This document shows, piece by piece, positions 27,945 through 37,097 of a stretch of 64,000 bases of DNA. The stretch comes from Arenibacter palladensis (lineage in GTDB: Bacteria; Bacteroidota; Bacteroidia; Flavobacteriales; Flavobacteriaceae). Made by a program: the position numbers and the translations under genes. The stretch is taken from contig NZ_FQUX01000006.1 of assembly GCF_900129275.1 (NCBI RefSeq), forward strand, positions 145,138 to 209,137. The letters are read 5' to 3'. Positions within the stretch are counted from its first letter, which is position 1, and each line of letters begins with the position of its first letter. The notes below the pieces were generated by a model. The model saw only the letters and a program-made list of their open reading frames with translations, searched no databases and was not told the DNA's origin.

Positions 27945-29216
27945 TTAGTTCATAGGAAATCTATCCCTGTCTCCCAGATCTCCGTGTACACTTATGGCTA
28001 TCATTGCCAAAATTGCCAATACAACAAGTACGACCAACACATAAAAGAACCATTTTTTAAGGTCTACCTTATCCATTTCCGTATAGTTGAACTGCAAGCT
28101 ACCGGATCTAAGCAAGACAAAAATTATTATTATGTTCACCACATAAAGATGATGGTTAAGATGCATTTCACCCCCAAAAATCCCGGTTACGGCATAGCTC
28201 ATAAACGTATAAGCCAATAGCATGGTAAAAAAGGTAATCAAAACCTCCTTTTGTGTGAATTGATCTTTTTTAAATCTCCAAAAGATGGATATCACCATTG
28301 CCAACAACACCAAAAGGACCATAATGGTGCTAAAAGATGCAATGGATTCTATATTGGGCAAATTCTCCAAACGTCTGGCAATATGGGCATAGGTCAATGA
28401 TTCCCTGTAAACGATCAATGGTATAAAAAGAACCACGATAAATAGGGCCGACCAATTTTCCCATTTCGTAGCCCTAGGAATCTCCTTAGGCCACTTGGAA
28501 CTAAACACCCCGTAAGCCATCCCCGAGCCACCACAAATACCGATGCAGTATTCCATAACATTCCACATATTAAAAGGGATTTGCCAGGTATTTCCCAGTA
28601 CATGTAAAAAATTACCAAAACTAAAACCAATACCTCCGCCCAACATAGCGTAAAAGGCCACCCTAATCGCCGAGTTTCTCTTTTCCCTGGCCATATACCA
28701 CAACATGGCCAATCCTGCACCAAAACACACGGCCCAGGCCTCTGAACGCGGAGGTGTCATTTTAAAGCCGATCTGCTCTATAAGAAAATAATAGCTGATC
28801 ATTCCACCAACTGTCATTTCGGATAGCAATGCACCCCACCTTACTCTGTTATCCTTGGTAGAATCCAAGGTTAAGCCTACTAGGCCACCCCCCAATAAAC
28901 CGAATAAACCTCCTATAACGAAGAGCATCCCCAAGCCGTAATACGCATTTACAAAGTTATCGGCGAAACCATAGCCTACCACCATACCATAGCTGATCAT
29001 TCCTCCGGCTCCCCAACCTACTGCCGATGCCAAAGCCACCAACATCATTTTGTTATACCAATCCTTTCTGCCGGATACAAGCACTAAGGCCAAGCCTCCT
29101 ATTGCCCCTGCCCAGGCCGCCCCCTGTTCATGTCCAAACTGACCCCGAATGGCCCAAGCGGTGGCTAAAGACATAGCCACGACCAAAACTTGAATTGCTA
29201 TTTTATTTGTTTTCAT
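27945..29216 (-). CDS. Polytopic inner-membrane protein of unknown function
   Basis: 423 aa with about eleven hydrophobic segments and many Gly-rich helices (AIGGLALVLVSG, GLFGLLGGGLVGL, GGGIGFSFGNF), as in transporters. Conserved-looking charged residues in or near helices include RGQFGHEQG at the N-terminus. I do not recognise the family. Its place between the ferric-reductase-like gene and the metallophosphatase in the SusCD locus suggests a transporter or membrane enzyme for the released product (inference). A cluster of TTGTAAT/ATTACAA sites lies just upstream of the start. Confidence 0.6.
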   Translation of the reverse strand: MKTNKIAIQVLVVAMSLATAWAIRGQFGHEQGAAWAGAIGGLALVLVSGRKDWYNKMMLVALASAVGWGAGGMISYGMVVGYGFADNFVNAYYGLGMLFVIGGLFGLLGGGLVGLTLDSTKDNRVRWGALLSEMTVGGMISYYFLIEQIGFKMTPPRSEAWAVCFGAGLAMLWYMAREKRNSAIRVAFYAMLGGGIGFSFGNFLHVLGNTWQIPFNMWNVMEYCIGICGGSGMAYGVFSSKWPKEIPRATKWENWSALFIVVLFIPLIVYRESLTYAHIARRLENLPNIESIASFSTIMVLLVLLAMVISIFWRFKKDQFTQKEVLITFFTMLLAYTFMSYAVTGIFGGEMHLNHHLYVVNIIIIFVLLRSGSLQFNYTEMDKVDLKKWFFYVLVVLVVLAILAMIAISVHGDLGDRDRFPMN

Positions 29217-29228
29217 CTGTTTATAATT

Positions 29229-29280
29229 TTGTAATTGATTACAAGGAAGTAATTACAAAATTTACAAACAGTTGTAATCA
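29229..29280. promoter_or_regulatory. Putative operator cluster (TTGTAAT inverted repeats)
   Basis: Just upstream of the 27945-29216 gene there is a palindrome TTGTAATTGATTACAA (29229-29244), then GTAATTAC (29249-29256) and TTGTAATCA (29272-29280). Three related half-sites in about 50 bases look like a regulator binding region. The regulator is unknown; the spacing is compatible with a dimeric GntR-, LacI- or TetR-type protein or repeated AraC sites. Confidence 0.4.
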
Positions 29281-29330
29281 CTTCGTTTTCGCATAAATTT
29301 ATTTTAATCGTTTCATACTTTTACCAGGGT

Positions 29331-30452
29331 TCATTTTCTTCTTTTAATTTCAATAGTTTCAATTTCATCGCCGTTTATATCGGTCACATACAAATAGGCA
29401 TTCTTCTTATTGATTTGTACATTGACAAAATGCTCTATCTTACTGGATTTCTTAGTTTCTGGTAAGGTAATCTCAATATCATATAAGGGTGCTCCTGCTC
29501 CCGCAGAGGTTATATAATGCACTCCATTCTTGGTAGCGCGGTGATAATGGTGATCATGACCATTCAAAAACACCTGAACCTTATGCCTTTCAAAAATGTC
29601 TCCCCAGAATTTTCGGGTCTGTTCGGCTTCCGCCTTTCTATTTTTCATGGCACTGTATAATGGTTTGTGTTGAAAAATGAACACGAATCCAGCTTCCTTA
29701 TTCAATTCCAAAACGTTTTCCAACCACTTTTTCTGGGTAATGAAATATTCTGAGAAAGCACTTTGCCAGAAGGTATCACTATTCATTTCCGAGATAAAAT
29801 TGGGTTCGGAAATTTGCTTGCCCTCACTGTCCAAAACAATAAAAAGGGCGTCCCCAACGGTGAAATAGTAGTATTTTTCATTATTGGGCAAATCGAAAAG
29901 ATCGTAATAATAAGGTGAATCCTTTTCGTGGTTGCCCAAAACCGGATAGTAGGGCGTATTCTTCATAAGCTCCTTGTTCACCCCAAAAAAGGCTTCCCAA
30001 TCGCTAATAGAGCGCCCATTGGCTACCAAATCCCCTGAATTGATAATAAACCTTGGATTGGTCTCCATGATTCTGGCCACTATTTTAGCATGCACATCGT
30101 GCCTGTTCCTAGAGTCGCCCGTGACTGCAAAATTAAAAGGTGTTATTTCATCTGGATAGGTAGTCAACGTACCTTTTCCTTCATCCGATCCGTCGTTAAG
30201 GACATCATATTGATACTCGGTATTGGGTTCCAGATCCCCTAAGTGAATTTTATGGTGTTTGTATTCCGCAATAGTTTTTACATTCCCTTCCTTATCGGTA
30301 ATAGTGGGCGAACTTTCCAGGGTTGACCAACATATAGTGGCATCTTTGGTGCCCATTTGCTGAATATATGGGCCAAAGGCAATTTTTTCCCTTTCTTGTG
30401 CAATACTGTTGAAGCCAATAAATAAGAGGGATAAGAATAACACTTTTTGCAT
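29331..30452 (-). CDS. Secreted purple-acid-phosphatase-like metallophosphoesterase
   Basis: 373 aa from the ATG at 30450-30452, chosen because it gives a signal peptide (MQKVLFLSLLFIGFNSIAQ); a longer frame upstream has none. An N-terminal FN3-like domain (~residues 22-110, ATICWSTLES, LEPNTEYQYDV) precedes the calcineurin-type fold with GDSRN, NSGDLV, GNHEKD, QHKPLY and GHDHHYHR metal motifs. This order is typical of bacterial PAP-like enzymes that release phosphate from sugar or nucleotide esters in the periplasm or on the surface. It lies between the membrane-protein genes and susD. Confidence 0.88.
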   Translation of the reverse strand: MQKVLFLSLLFIGFNSIAQEREKIAFGPYIQQMGTKDATICWSTLESSPTITDKEGNVKTIAEYKHHKIHLGDLEPNTEYQYDVLNDGSDEGKGTLTTYPDEITPFNFAVTGDSRNRHDVHAKIVARIMETNPRFIINSGDLVANGRSISDWEAFFGVNKELMKNTPYYPVLGNHEKDSPYYYDLFDLPNNEKYYYFTVGDALFIVLDSEGKQISEPNFISEMNSDTFWQSAFSEYFITQKKWLENVLELNKEAGFVFIFQHKPLYSAMKNRKAEAEQTRKFWGDIFERHKVQVFLNGHDHHYHRATKNGVHYITSAGAGAPLYDIEITLPETKKSSKIEHFVNVQINKKNAYLYVTDINGDEIETIEIKRRK

Positions 30453-30540
30453 GATTTTGGATTTTAAAATTCGGAATACTTTATCCGACATTAGAAAAAA
30501 AATATAATAACAAATGGTTTTGGACCCCACGGCAAGCCCT

Positions 30541-30557
30541 GGTTCCATTAAGGAACC
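30541..30557. repeat. Short inverted repeat upstream of the phosphatase gene
   Basis: GGTTCC-ATTAA-GGAACC forms a 6-base stem and 5-base loop without a T run, about 90 bases before the phosphatase start on the minus strand. It could be an operator or an mRNA leader hairpin; too short to decide. Confidence 0.3.
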
Positions 30558-30663
30558 GATCCAAAGACCGCGGTGCAAACCAATAACCCGTTAAAAACTC
30601 AGGATTCCTTCGGTTATTAAATTACTTGAGGCCTACAGTTTTTGAAATATTGGGCTCTGGAAT

Positions 30664-30698
30664 AAAAAGAGGCAACCCTTGCGGAATGCCTCCTTTTT
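30664..30698. terminator. Terminator downstream of susD
   Basis: AAAAAGAGGCA at 30664-30674 pairs with TGCCTCCTTTTT at 30687-30698 (one bulged base) around a 12-base loop, with T runs on both strands. It lies 31 bases after the susD stop on the minus strand and should end the PKD-susC-susD transcript. Confidence 0.8.
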
Positions 30699-30729
30699 AA
30701 TAGTCGCTAAACTAATTCAAATAAATAAT

Positions 30730-32385
30730 TTAGTAAGGTTCTCCAGTACCCTGCAACAACCACATTTTGGACCATGCACTATTATTACTGACATCATCTC
30801 CTTTGAACGAAGTAGTTTCCAATTTCTGAATAGCTGCTTCGGCATTCTGTGTATTGTTGTCTATCTCATCTATATGGTAGTAGAAACGCAAGGGCAAAGC
30901 CGGACGTTTGGCCGCAGGACCTGCCTGTAAATCTGGCAAGCCTGTCCTTCGATAATCGAACCAAGACTGAGCGGCAGAGGTCCAACTGGCTATCCATTTT
31001 TGTTCCATAATATCTTCCAGTCCCCCATAGGCAGCTCCAGCAATATAACTGGAATAGTCAGCTTCCAAGCCCCAAGCCTTCAGGGACTGTTTCACCCCTT
31101 CGTTATAATGGGCTTCCGCACCACCTGAAGCCCAACCTTTTAAGGCTGCCTCGGCCAGGATAAAATGCACCTCTGCCGCCGAAATCAATCGAGATTTAAG
31201 TAGTGGCCCACTAGCCTCTTTGTAAATATTATTCAATTGGGAAACATGGGGATTATAAGACCCTTGATTAAATTCCTTTTTTAAGTTATAGGCTGGCCCC
31301 AATGGTATGGCGGTAGGAAGTCCAACATATTCCTTATCAAAATCCACCGGAACACCAACAATATCCAAATGATCATCTACCAATTTTTGACCTACATAGC
31401 GTTCTCCGTTCCTTATATCATCCGTATCCTCGGCCTCACCGGTAGCCAAAACCAACGGTATTTCAATTTTATTGGCCCAAACCCCTAATCTGGGATCGTC
31501 AAGTGCCTGTAATGCTTCCACCAAGGTTGCTGCCATTTTTATTCTAAAATACGCACCTTGTGGATCTACATCAAATTTAGTGTTGGTGGGCCAGGAGTCG
31601 CTTGTACTGGTACCAACGTAATCAACATTGGCGTCGTCCGAAGCATCCAATATAAGTGGATATTGCCCAGGATTGGAAGATATTCTTCTTATGCCCTCTT
31701 CCGCCAAACCAGGTTCCTTTGCCGACAATCTCATATAATAGCGCAAGGCCAGGGAATTCGCGAATTTACGCCACTGTGAAACAGTACCGCTGTAAAGTAC
31801 ATCCTGATTTTGTTGAATGCTAAAGTATTCACTTTGGTTTTTAGACAAAAGGGTATTGGCCCGAGCCAAATCAGTAAAAATACCCAAATAGATATCTTTT
31901 TGATCGTCAAAAGAAGCATCAAAAAACTCAGCTCCCTCGTCACCCCTAAGCGCTTGGGAATAAGGAGCATCTCCCCACAAATCCGTTATCATCCCAAAAA
32001 GATAGGCTTTCATTACCAAACCTACTCCTATATGGAATTCCAAATTATCGGCTTCCGCCTTTTCAATTAAGGTTTTGTTATTGGTCAACAGTCTGTAATA
32101 CCCGCTCCAACTATGGGAATCATTGCTCCAGTCATAAGCATTATGCCCGCCAGACCAACCATCTTTTTGGGTATGTTGCATCACACCCGCCATTTCACCG
32201 AATCCCAATCCAACCACATTCTTAGCGGTTCCCGAAATCACGGTACCCACCAATAGGTTGGGATCGACATTGTCCGAACCAATTTGGTTGGGGTTTTCAT
32301 TTAAATCCTCTAGACCGTGGCAGGAAACCAATACGATGAGTCCCAAAACCAATATGGCCATTTTACTTTTTATTTGATACATCAT
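30730..32385 (-). CDS. SusD/RagB-family outer-membrane lipoprotein
   Basis: 551 aa with a lipobox ending VLVSC (Cys22). SusD-like proteins bind glycans at the cell surface and form the lid of the SusC transporter. Typical features: GLEDLNENPNQI after the Cys, TPR-like helices, EAALKGW and the C-terminal AAQSWFDYRRTG, EVIEQKWIASW-type block (here IMEQKWIASWTSAAQSWF, described in part). It fits the SusD-like_2 subgroup. It follows susC by 17 bases and is the last gene before the terminator at 30664-30698. Confidence 0.95.
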   Translation of the reverse strand: MMYQIKSKMAILVLGLIVLVSCHGLEDLNENPNQIGSDNVDPNLLVGTVISGTAKNVVGLGFGEMAGVMQHTQKDGWSGGHNAYDWSNDSHSWSGYYRLLTNNKTLIEKAEADNLEFHIGVGLVMKAYLFGMITDLWGDAPYSQALRGDEGAEFFDASFDDQKDIYLGIFTDLARANTLLSKNQSEYFSIQQNQDVLYSGTVSQWRKFANSLALRYYMRLSAKEPGLAEEGIRRISSNPGQYPLILDASDDANVDYVGTSTSDSWPTNTKFDVDPQGAYFRIKMAATLVEALQALDDPRLGVWANKIEIPLVLATGEAEDTDDIRNGERYVGQKLVDDHLDIVGVPVDFDKEYVGLPTAIPLGPAYNLKKEFNQGSYNPHVSQLNNIYKEASGPLLKSRLISAAEVHFILAEAALKGWASGGAEAHYNEGVKQSLKAWGLEADYSSYIAGAAYGGLEDIMEQKWIASWTSAAQSWFDYRRTGLPDLQAGPAAKRPALPLRFYYHIDEIDNNTQNAEAAIQKLETTSFKGDDVSNNSAWSKMWLLQGTGEPY

Positions 32386-32402
32386 GATCTTAGTTTTTTA
32401 TA

Positions 32403-35400
32403 TTAAAATGTTATACCAATTTTAAAACCTACCGGGATTACCCAAGGATCAACATTATACCTCTCTATACCCTGTTTAAACTGTGTTCCCCTTTTATCTC
32501 TTCCGGACTCTGCCTGGAATGCCCTTTCAGGATCTACTCCAAAGGAAGAATCCTTGGTCCATAACATGATATTCCTGCTGTAAACGGATACACTAATGTT
32601 ATCCAATCCTGTCCTTTCTATCACCTTGCTGGGCAGGCTATAACTTAAGGACACCTCCCTTAGTTTTATATAATCGGCATCGAACATATGGGGAGTTCCA
32701 AATTCCCAAGGATTCGCAACGGAAAAGGGAAGAAAAGTTGTTCCCACATCCCCAAGGTTTTCACTTTCCAATATAAAGTTACCATTTTCATCATGGGTTC
32801 CCCTTACCCCCGGACTAAAAACACCGTCATAAACTACGTTTCCACTAAAGGTTTCTGGCAACCCGCCATTACCTGGTGTACCACCAACGGAAAGGAAATT
32901 CTCTCCGTAAATCAATTCATCGGCTCTATCCAATACCCATTGTTTCAATTCCGGACCTGCTTCCGCTATTCCTGGATTAACCAAATTATCCAACAATTGT
33001 TGACCGTAGCCGTCCTCTACCATGTATCTTGAGGTTTGTGACATATACTGTCCTCCCGAACGCCAATCGAAGGTCATATTCAAAGTAAAGTTTTTAAATG
33101 TAAGGCTGGATTGGAGACCCATAACAAAATCTGGATTATAGTTCCCCACCTTTACACGTTCTTCCTCTGGCAACCATTCGGAATCTTCTGCCTGCCCAAT
33201 AAGGGGATATCCAAAGTATGGCGAATTGGGATCGGTTACCCTTTTAATCCTAGGGGAATACAGATTTCCAACAAGTCCGTCTTCACCAGTAGCAGGATCC
33301 GCTATATAAGCTCTGGAAACACTCTTGTTCTCGCTCCACAATTCAATATAATCAACTCCTGGCGCTAAGGCAACTACTTTAGATTCGTTGGTGGTGTAGT
33401 TTAGGTTTAGGTCCCAGTTCCAGTTTTCCGTTCTTACCGGTGTTATGCCCAAAGACAATTCATACCCTTTACTCTCCAATACCCCTGCGTTTATGCTTAC
33501 GCTACCGTATCCAGAAGATCCTGGTATAGGGATACTGGGAACAATTTGGTTCCTATTTTCAACCGTATAATAAGTACCTTCAAAACGAAACCTGTTGTTG
33601 AACATCGTCAAATCAAGCCCCAATTCCTTGGAAGTAGCCTCTTCAGGCTCCAAGGTAGGTGTACTTAAACTTCCTGGTGCGGAATACAATACCGCATTCT
33701 CCCATTGTCCGGCATTATTGTAATATGCACCCAACTGATAGGGACTGGTGTCGTTACCAACTCTGGCCCAACCTCCCCTAAGTTTTAATAGATCTACCTT
33801 AGGAATATCCACAACCTCGCTCAGCAAAAAACTCAAGGAAGCTGAAGGATAAAAATAAGAACGATTATCTACTGGTAACGTACTGGACCAATCGTTCCTG
33901 GCCGTTACATCCAGATACAACATGTCCATAAAACCAAAGTTACCCAAGGCATACACACTATTGATTCCCCTTTCACTTATAAAACTGGAATAATTCAATG
34001 CCGTTGGGGCAATGTTTGAAACCGTAAAAAGGTCTGGCACCACAAGTCCCACACGTGATGAGGCCGAATTATTCAAGCCTGAATTCTTTTGGTACATAAG
34101 GTTTCCACCCCCGGAGATACTGAAATCAAAATTGCCAAAATCCTTTGTAAAAGTGGCCAATAGGTCTACGTTGGTCTCCACACCATCTGTCTTGGAGATA
34201 CCATAGGTACCATTGTTGGATTCCGCACTATAACCTGGAGACATTTTGGTCTCTTGGGTCTGATTATAACTATTCAAATTATAACTACTTCGCAACTTAA
34301 AGGAAGGAGAAATATTCCAATCCAACACCATGTTTCCATAGACCCTGTATCGGGAATAACTGTTATTTACACCATAAGCCAAGAAATAAGGGTTATTGTA
34401 GCCTGGCGCCAAGGTTAATACATCTGTTCCAGGAAGGTCATAATCCCTCAAAAGGCCCAAATCAATATTGGCCGGGGTAGAATATGCCCATTGTAAAGGA
34501 TTGGCACCCCTGTTGGAGGCCGGCCTGTTATCAGCATAACTGTGCACCACGTTTACATTGGTACTCAAAATTAACTTATCGTTTAGACTAGATGAGGCCG
34601 ATAAGGAGAAACTATTCCTGTTAACATCGGAATTAGGGACAAGACCGGTATTCTGCATATTGGTCACGCCCATTCTATAGTTCATAAACTCTGTACTATT
34701 GGTAACCTCAAGACTATTGGTGGTTGTAATTCCGGTCTGCACAAAATTCTTTACATTATTTGGGTATGATTTCAATTCCGTTGGAATGGGAACCCCATTG
34801 GCATCCACAGGAGCGTTCCACTGTACCGCGAAATATCCACGATCCAATTCCGGACCACCGTTACCCCCAGATAATTGAACATCCGGAAGCAGGTAACTAC
34901 CACCTTGCGATTCAGGAGAAAAAGAGAACAGACCTGAAGCAAACCTAGTTTGTTGTTCCAGGAATCTATAAGGAACATCGAACACCGTATTGGTAGTAAA
35001 GGAAACTTTCATTTTTTCCTTGTCCTTGGCTTTTTTGGTAGTAATCAATACTACCCCATTACCTGCTCGGGATCCATATAAGGCAGCGGCGCTAGGCCCT
35101 TTAAGAATACTTACATCTTCTATGCTATTTGGATCCAAATCCGATACGGCATTTCCGTAATCCACTCGGTTGTCACTACCAAAACCTCCTATGTTGTTCA
35201 AAGAGTTGGTAACCGGAACCCCATCTATAACAAATAACGGTTGGTTGTCCGAACTAAGGGAGATGGCCCCACGAATTACCATACTTACCGAAGAACCTGT
35301 ACCTCCTGTGGAGTTTAGCGTTACACCCGCTACCTTTCCAGACAGCGAATTTAAAACGTTTTCCTGGGCAACCCTTGTTAGCTCCTCTCCTGCAACATTT

Positions 35401-35804
35401 TCTACGGAATAACCCAAAGACTTATCTTCCCTTTTTATACCCAGGGCCGTTACTACCACCTCGTCCAATGCCTGCGCACCAGGGGCCAAGGCAATATTCA
35501 TGGAGGTTTTTCCGTTTACCGCGACTTCCTGAGTTTCAAAACCTAAATAGGAATAAACTAAGGTACCGTTACCGTTGGGAACATTAATACTGTAGTTACC
35601 ATCAAAATCTGATGAAACTCCCTGGGAAGTCCCTTTAAGAACGATACTAACTCCCGGCAATGGCATGCCATCTTCGGAAGATGTAACGCTACCCGTTACC
35701 GTATGTTGAGCAGATTGGGCCATTAGCGAAGTGGTGCAGAAAACTAGCAACACCATGGACATTTGCCCAAACATCCGAATTTTATTTTTTAAATATGTGT
35801 TCAT
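32403..35804 (-). CDS. SusC/RagA-family TonB-linked outer-membrane transporter
   Basis: 1133 aa. A signal peptide (ends near TSLMAQS) is followed by a carboxypeptidase-D-regulatory-like beta domain (HTVTGSVTSSEDGMPLPGVSI, split), the plug domain with DEVVVTALGIKREDKSLGYS-type start and GPSAAALYGSRAGNGVVLITTK-type end (described in part), and a 22-strand barrel finishing at KIGITF. There is no N-terminal STN signalling domain, so control by an anti-sigma partner is not expected. It imports large oligosaccharides or similar ligands with its SusD partner, driven by TonB. The gene is preceded by the PKD lipoprotein gene (51 bases). Confidence 0.96.
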   Translation of the reverse strand: MNTYLKNKIRMFGQMSMVLLVFCTTSLMAQSAQHTVTGSVTSSEDGMPLPGVSIVLKGTSQGVSSDFDGNYSINVPNGNGTLVYSYLGFETQEVAVNGKTSMNIALAPGAQALDEVVVTALGIKREDKSLGYSVENVAGEELTRVAQENVLNSLSGKVAGVTLNSTGGTGSSVSMVIRGAISLSSDNQPLFVIDGVPVTNSLNNIGGFGSDNRVDYGNAVSDLDPNSIEDVSILKGPSAAALYGSRAGNGVVLITTKKAKDKEKMKVSFTTNTVFDVPYRFLEQQTRFASGLFSFSPESQGGSYLLPDVQLSGGNGGPELDRGYFAVQWNAPVDANGVPIPTELKSYPNNVKNFVQTGITTTNSLEVTNSTEFMNYRMGVTNMQNTGLVPNSDVNRNSFSLSASSSLNDKLILSTNVNVVHSYADNRPASNRGANPLQWAYSTPANIDLGLLRDYDLPGTDVLTLAPGYNNPYFLAYGVNNSYSRYRVYGNMVLDWNISPSFKLRSSYNLNSYNQTQETKMSPGYSAESNNGTYGISKTDGVETNVDLLATFTKDFGNFDFSISGGGNLMYQKNSGLNNSASSRVGLVVPDLFTVSNIAPTALNYSSFISERGINSVYALGNFGFMDMLYLDVTARNDWSSTLPVDNRSYFYPSASLSFLLSEVVDIPKVDLLKLRGGWARVGNDTSPYQLGAYYNNAGQWENAVLYSAPGSLSTPTLEPEEATSKELGLDLTMFNNRFRFEGTYYTVENRNQIVPSIPIPGSSGYGSVSINAGVLESKGYELSLGITPVRTENWNWDLNLNYTTNESKVVALAPGVDYIELWSENKSVSRAYIADPATGEDGLVGNLYSPRIKRVTDPNSPYFGYPLIGQAEDSEWLPEEERVKVGNYNPDFVMGLQSSLTFKNFTLNMTFDWRSGGQYMSQTSRYMVEDGYGQQLLDNLVNPGIAEAGPELKQWVLDRADELIYGENFLSVGGTPGNGGLPETFSGNVVYDGVFSPGVRGTHDENGNFILESENLGDVGTTFLPFSVANPWEFGTPHMFDADYIKLREVSLSYSLPSKVIERTGLDNISVSVYSRNIMLWTKDSSFGVDPERAFQAESGRDKRGTQFKQGIERYNVDPWVIPVGFKIGITF

Positions 35805-35855
35805 AGAATTGTTTTGTAGTTAGTTATTTATTTTAAATGTTTACCACATAAATGA

Positions 35856-36794
35856 TTAGTTCACAACTTCAAAAGTAAACACCAAGGCATGCGTATTTAC
35901 CCCAATATAATCTTGTGAAGCCGCCATAAACATAACCACCCTCATAGAATTATCCTTTATTTCCTGCACAATCACCTTACTCTGAAAATCCTTGAACCCA
36001 AGAAAACCATTTCCAGAAAAATCAAGCGTGGTTACATTACCAAAAGTTAGTACACCCCCTGGACCATATACCGAAGGCACATTCAAATCCTCATTTTCCA
36101 CATAAGTAAAAGTTAGATTATCATCCGGTGTAAACAGTCCCGTACAAAGACCATAATCCTGACCATTGGCATTTACAACACCTCCGAAGCCCGCAGTTAC
36201 AATTTGGTAAACCAAACCACTAAAAACCGCACCATCGGCCTTGGTATCAATCTCATAACCTCCCTCGAAATGAAAAGTAAAAGTATCCTCGTAAACTTCA
36301 CCCATCCCTAACAATCCTAATATTCCAGTGGCCAATGGTTGCTCTATTGGGCTGAAATCAGCATCAGCATCCGCCAACTTATCAGCTGCTGAATGTGCAC
36401 TTGCAATCCTCCATGTTTTACCATTGGTAGCAGTTGGTCCACCAGTAAGTAATATATAAGGAGTAAGATCAATAGCAAGTATAACCTCCTTGCTAATAGA
36501 ACTTCCATCTGCAGATGTGGCCGTTAACTTGGCAGTATAGTAACCACCATCAGAATAAACATGCACCGGGTTTTTCTCACTGCTAGTAGTTCCATCCCCA
36601 AAATCCCACGTCCATGAGACAGCATTGTTGGTCAACCCTTGGAAGGCTACTTTTTTCCCGACGACACTTTGAAATATATCAGCGGAAAAAGGAATATCAT
36701 TCGAACTAGAACTATCATCTGAGCTACAGGAAGACAGGGACAGCATCATCGAAAATAAAATTCCATACAACAGTATTAGATTTTTTTTAGTCAT
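35856..36794 (-). CDS. PKD-domain surface lipoprotein
   Basis: 312 aa with a lipobox LSLSSC (Cys23) and an Asp/Ser-rich stretch after it, which in Bacteroidota can act as a surface export signal. One PKD domain (residues ~35-110, with VSWTWDFGDGTTSSEKNPVH as its WDFGDG core) is followed by a ~200-residue beta-rich region of a type seen in surface glycan-binding proteins. Its position first in the susCD operon suggests a ligand-binding role. Usual operons place such genes after susD, so the order here is less common. Confidence 0.8.
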   Translation of the reverse strand: MTKKNLILLYGILFSMMLSLSSCSSDDSSSSNDIPFSADIFQSVVGKKVAFQGLTNNAVSWTWDFGDGTTSSEKNPVHVYSDGGYYTAKLTATSADGSSISKEVILAIDLTPYILLTGGPTATNGKTWRIASAHSAADKLADADADFSPIEQPLATGILGLLGMGEVYEDTFTFHFEGGYEIDTKADGAVFSGLVYQIVTAGFGGVVNANGQDYGLCTGLFTPDDNLTFTYVENEDLNVPSVYGPGGVLTFGNVTTLDFSGNGFLGFKDFQSKVIVQEIKDNSMRVVMFMAASQDYIGVNTHALVFTFEVVN

Positions 36795-36926
36795 AAATAA
36801 CAGTTTTTAGTTAGTTTTTTCTGCCATCAAAGATCAAAAATTAACGATTGCCAAAACCTTGTTCCCAGCTTGATAACCTCTAGTTAACGATATGTTAATA
36901 TCAGGACCTTCTGATTGCACTATTAC

Positions 36927-36955
36927 CAAAAATATATTTAAATTTTTCAAAACAA
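36927..36955 (-). promoter_or_regulatory. Putative promoter of the PKD-susC-susD operon
   Basis: On the minus strand, TTG (36955-36953), an 18-base spacer and TATTTTTG (36934-36927) fit the Bacteroidota -33/-7 promoter. Transcription would start near 36921, leaving a leader of about 125 bases before the PKD gene. Confidence 0.5.
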
Positions 36956-37013
36956 TTCAGATATATTATTAAATATGCATTAAATATTAACCCTCGATTT
37001 AAGAAATTAAATA

Positions 37014-37021
37014 TATTTTTG
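37014..37021 (+). promoter_or_regulatory. Putative -7 box for the ceramidase-like operon (TATTTTTG)
   Basis: An exact TAnnTTTG match 76 bases before the ATG at 37098. No clear -33 TTG. Confidence 0.4.
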
Positions 37022-37097
37022 TAAAATAAGTCAATATTCTTATTAAGTTTTATGCATGCATAATAGGAGCATTTTTAACATTTAAATGTGAAGATTT

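Larger units (their letters stand above)
36795..37097. other. Divergent AT-rich promoter region
   Basis: 303 bases between the PKD-susC-susD operon (minus) and the first ceramidase-like gene (plus). It holds one consensus-like promoter box for each direction (see 36927-36955 and 37014-37021). Long A/T tracts and repeated TTAAATAT motifs are present; I see no gene or RNA. Confidence 0.6.
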
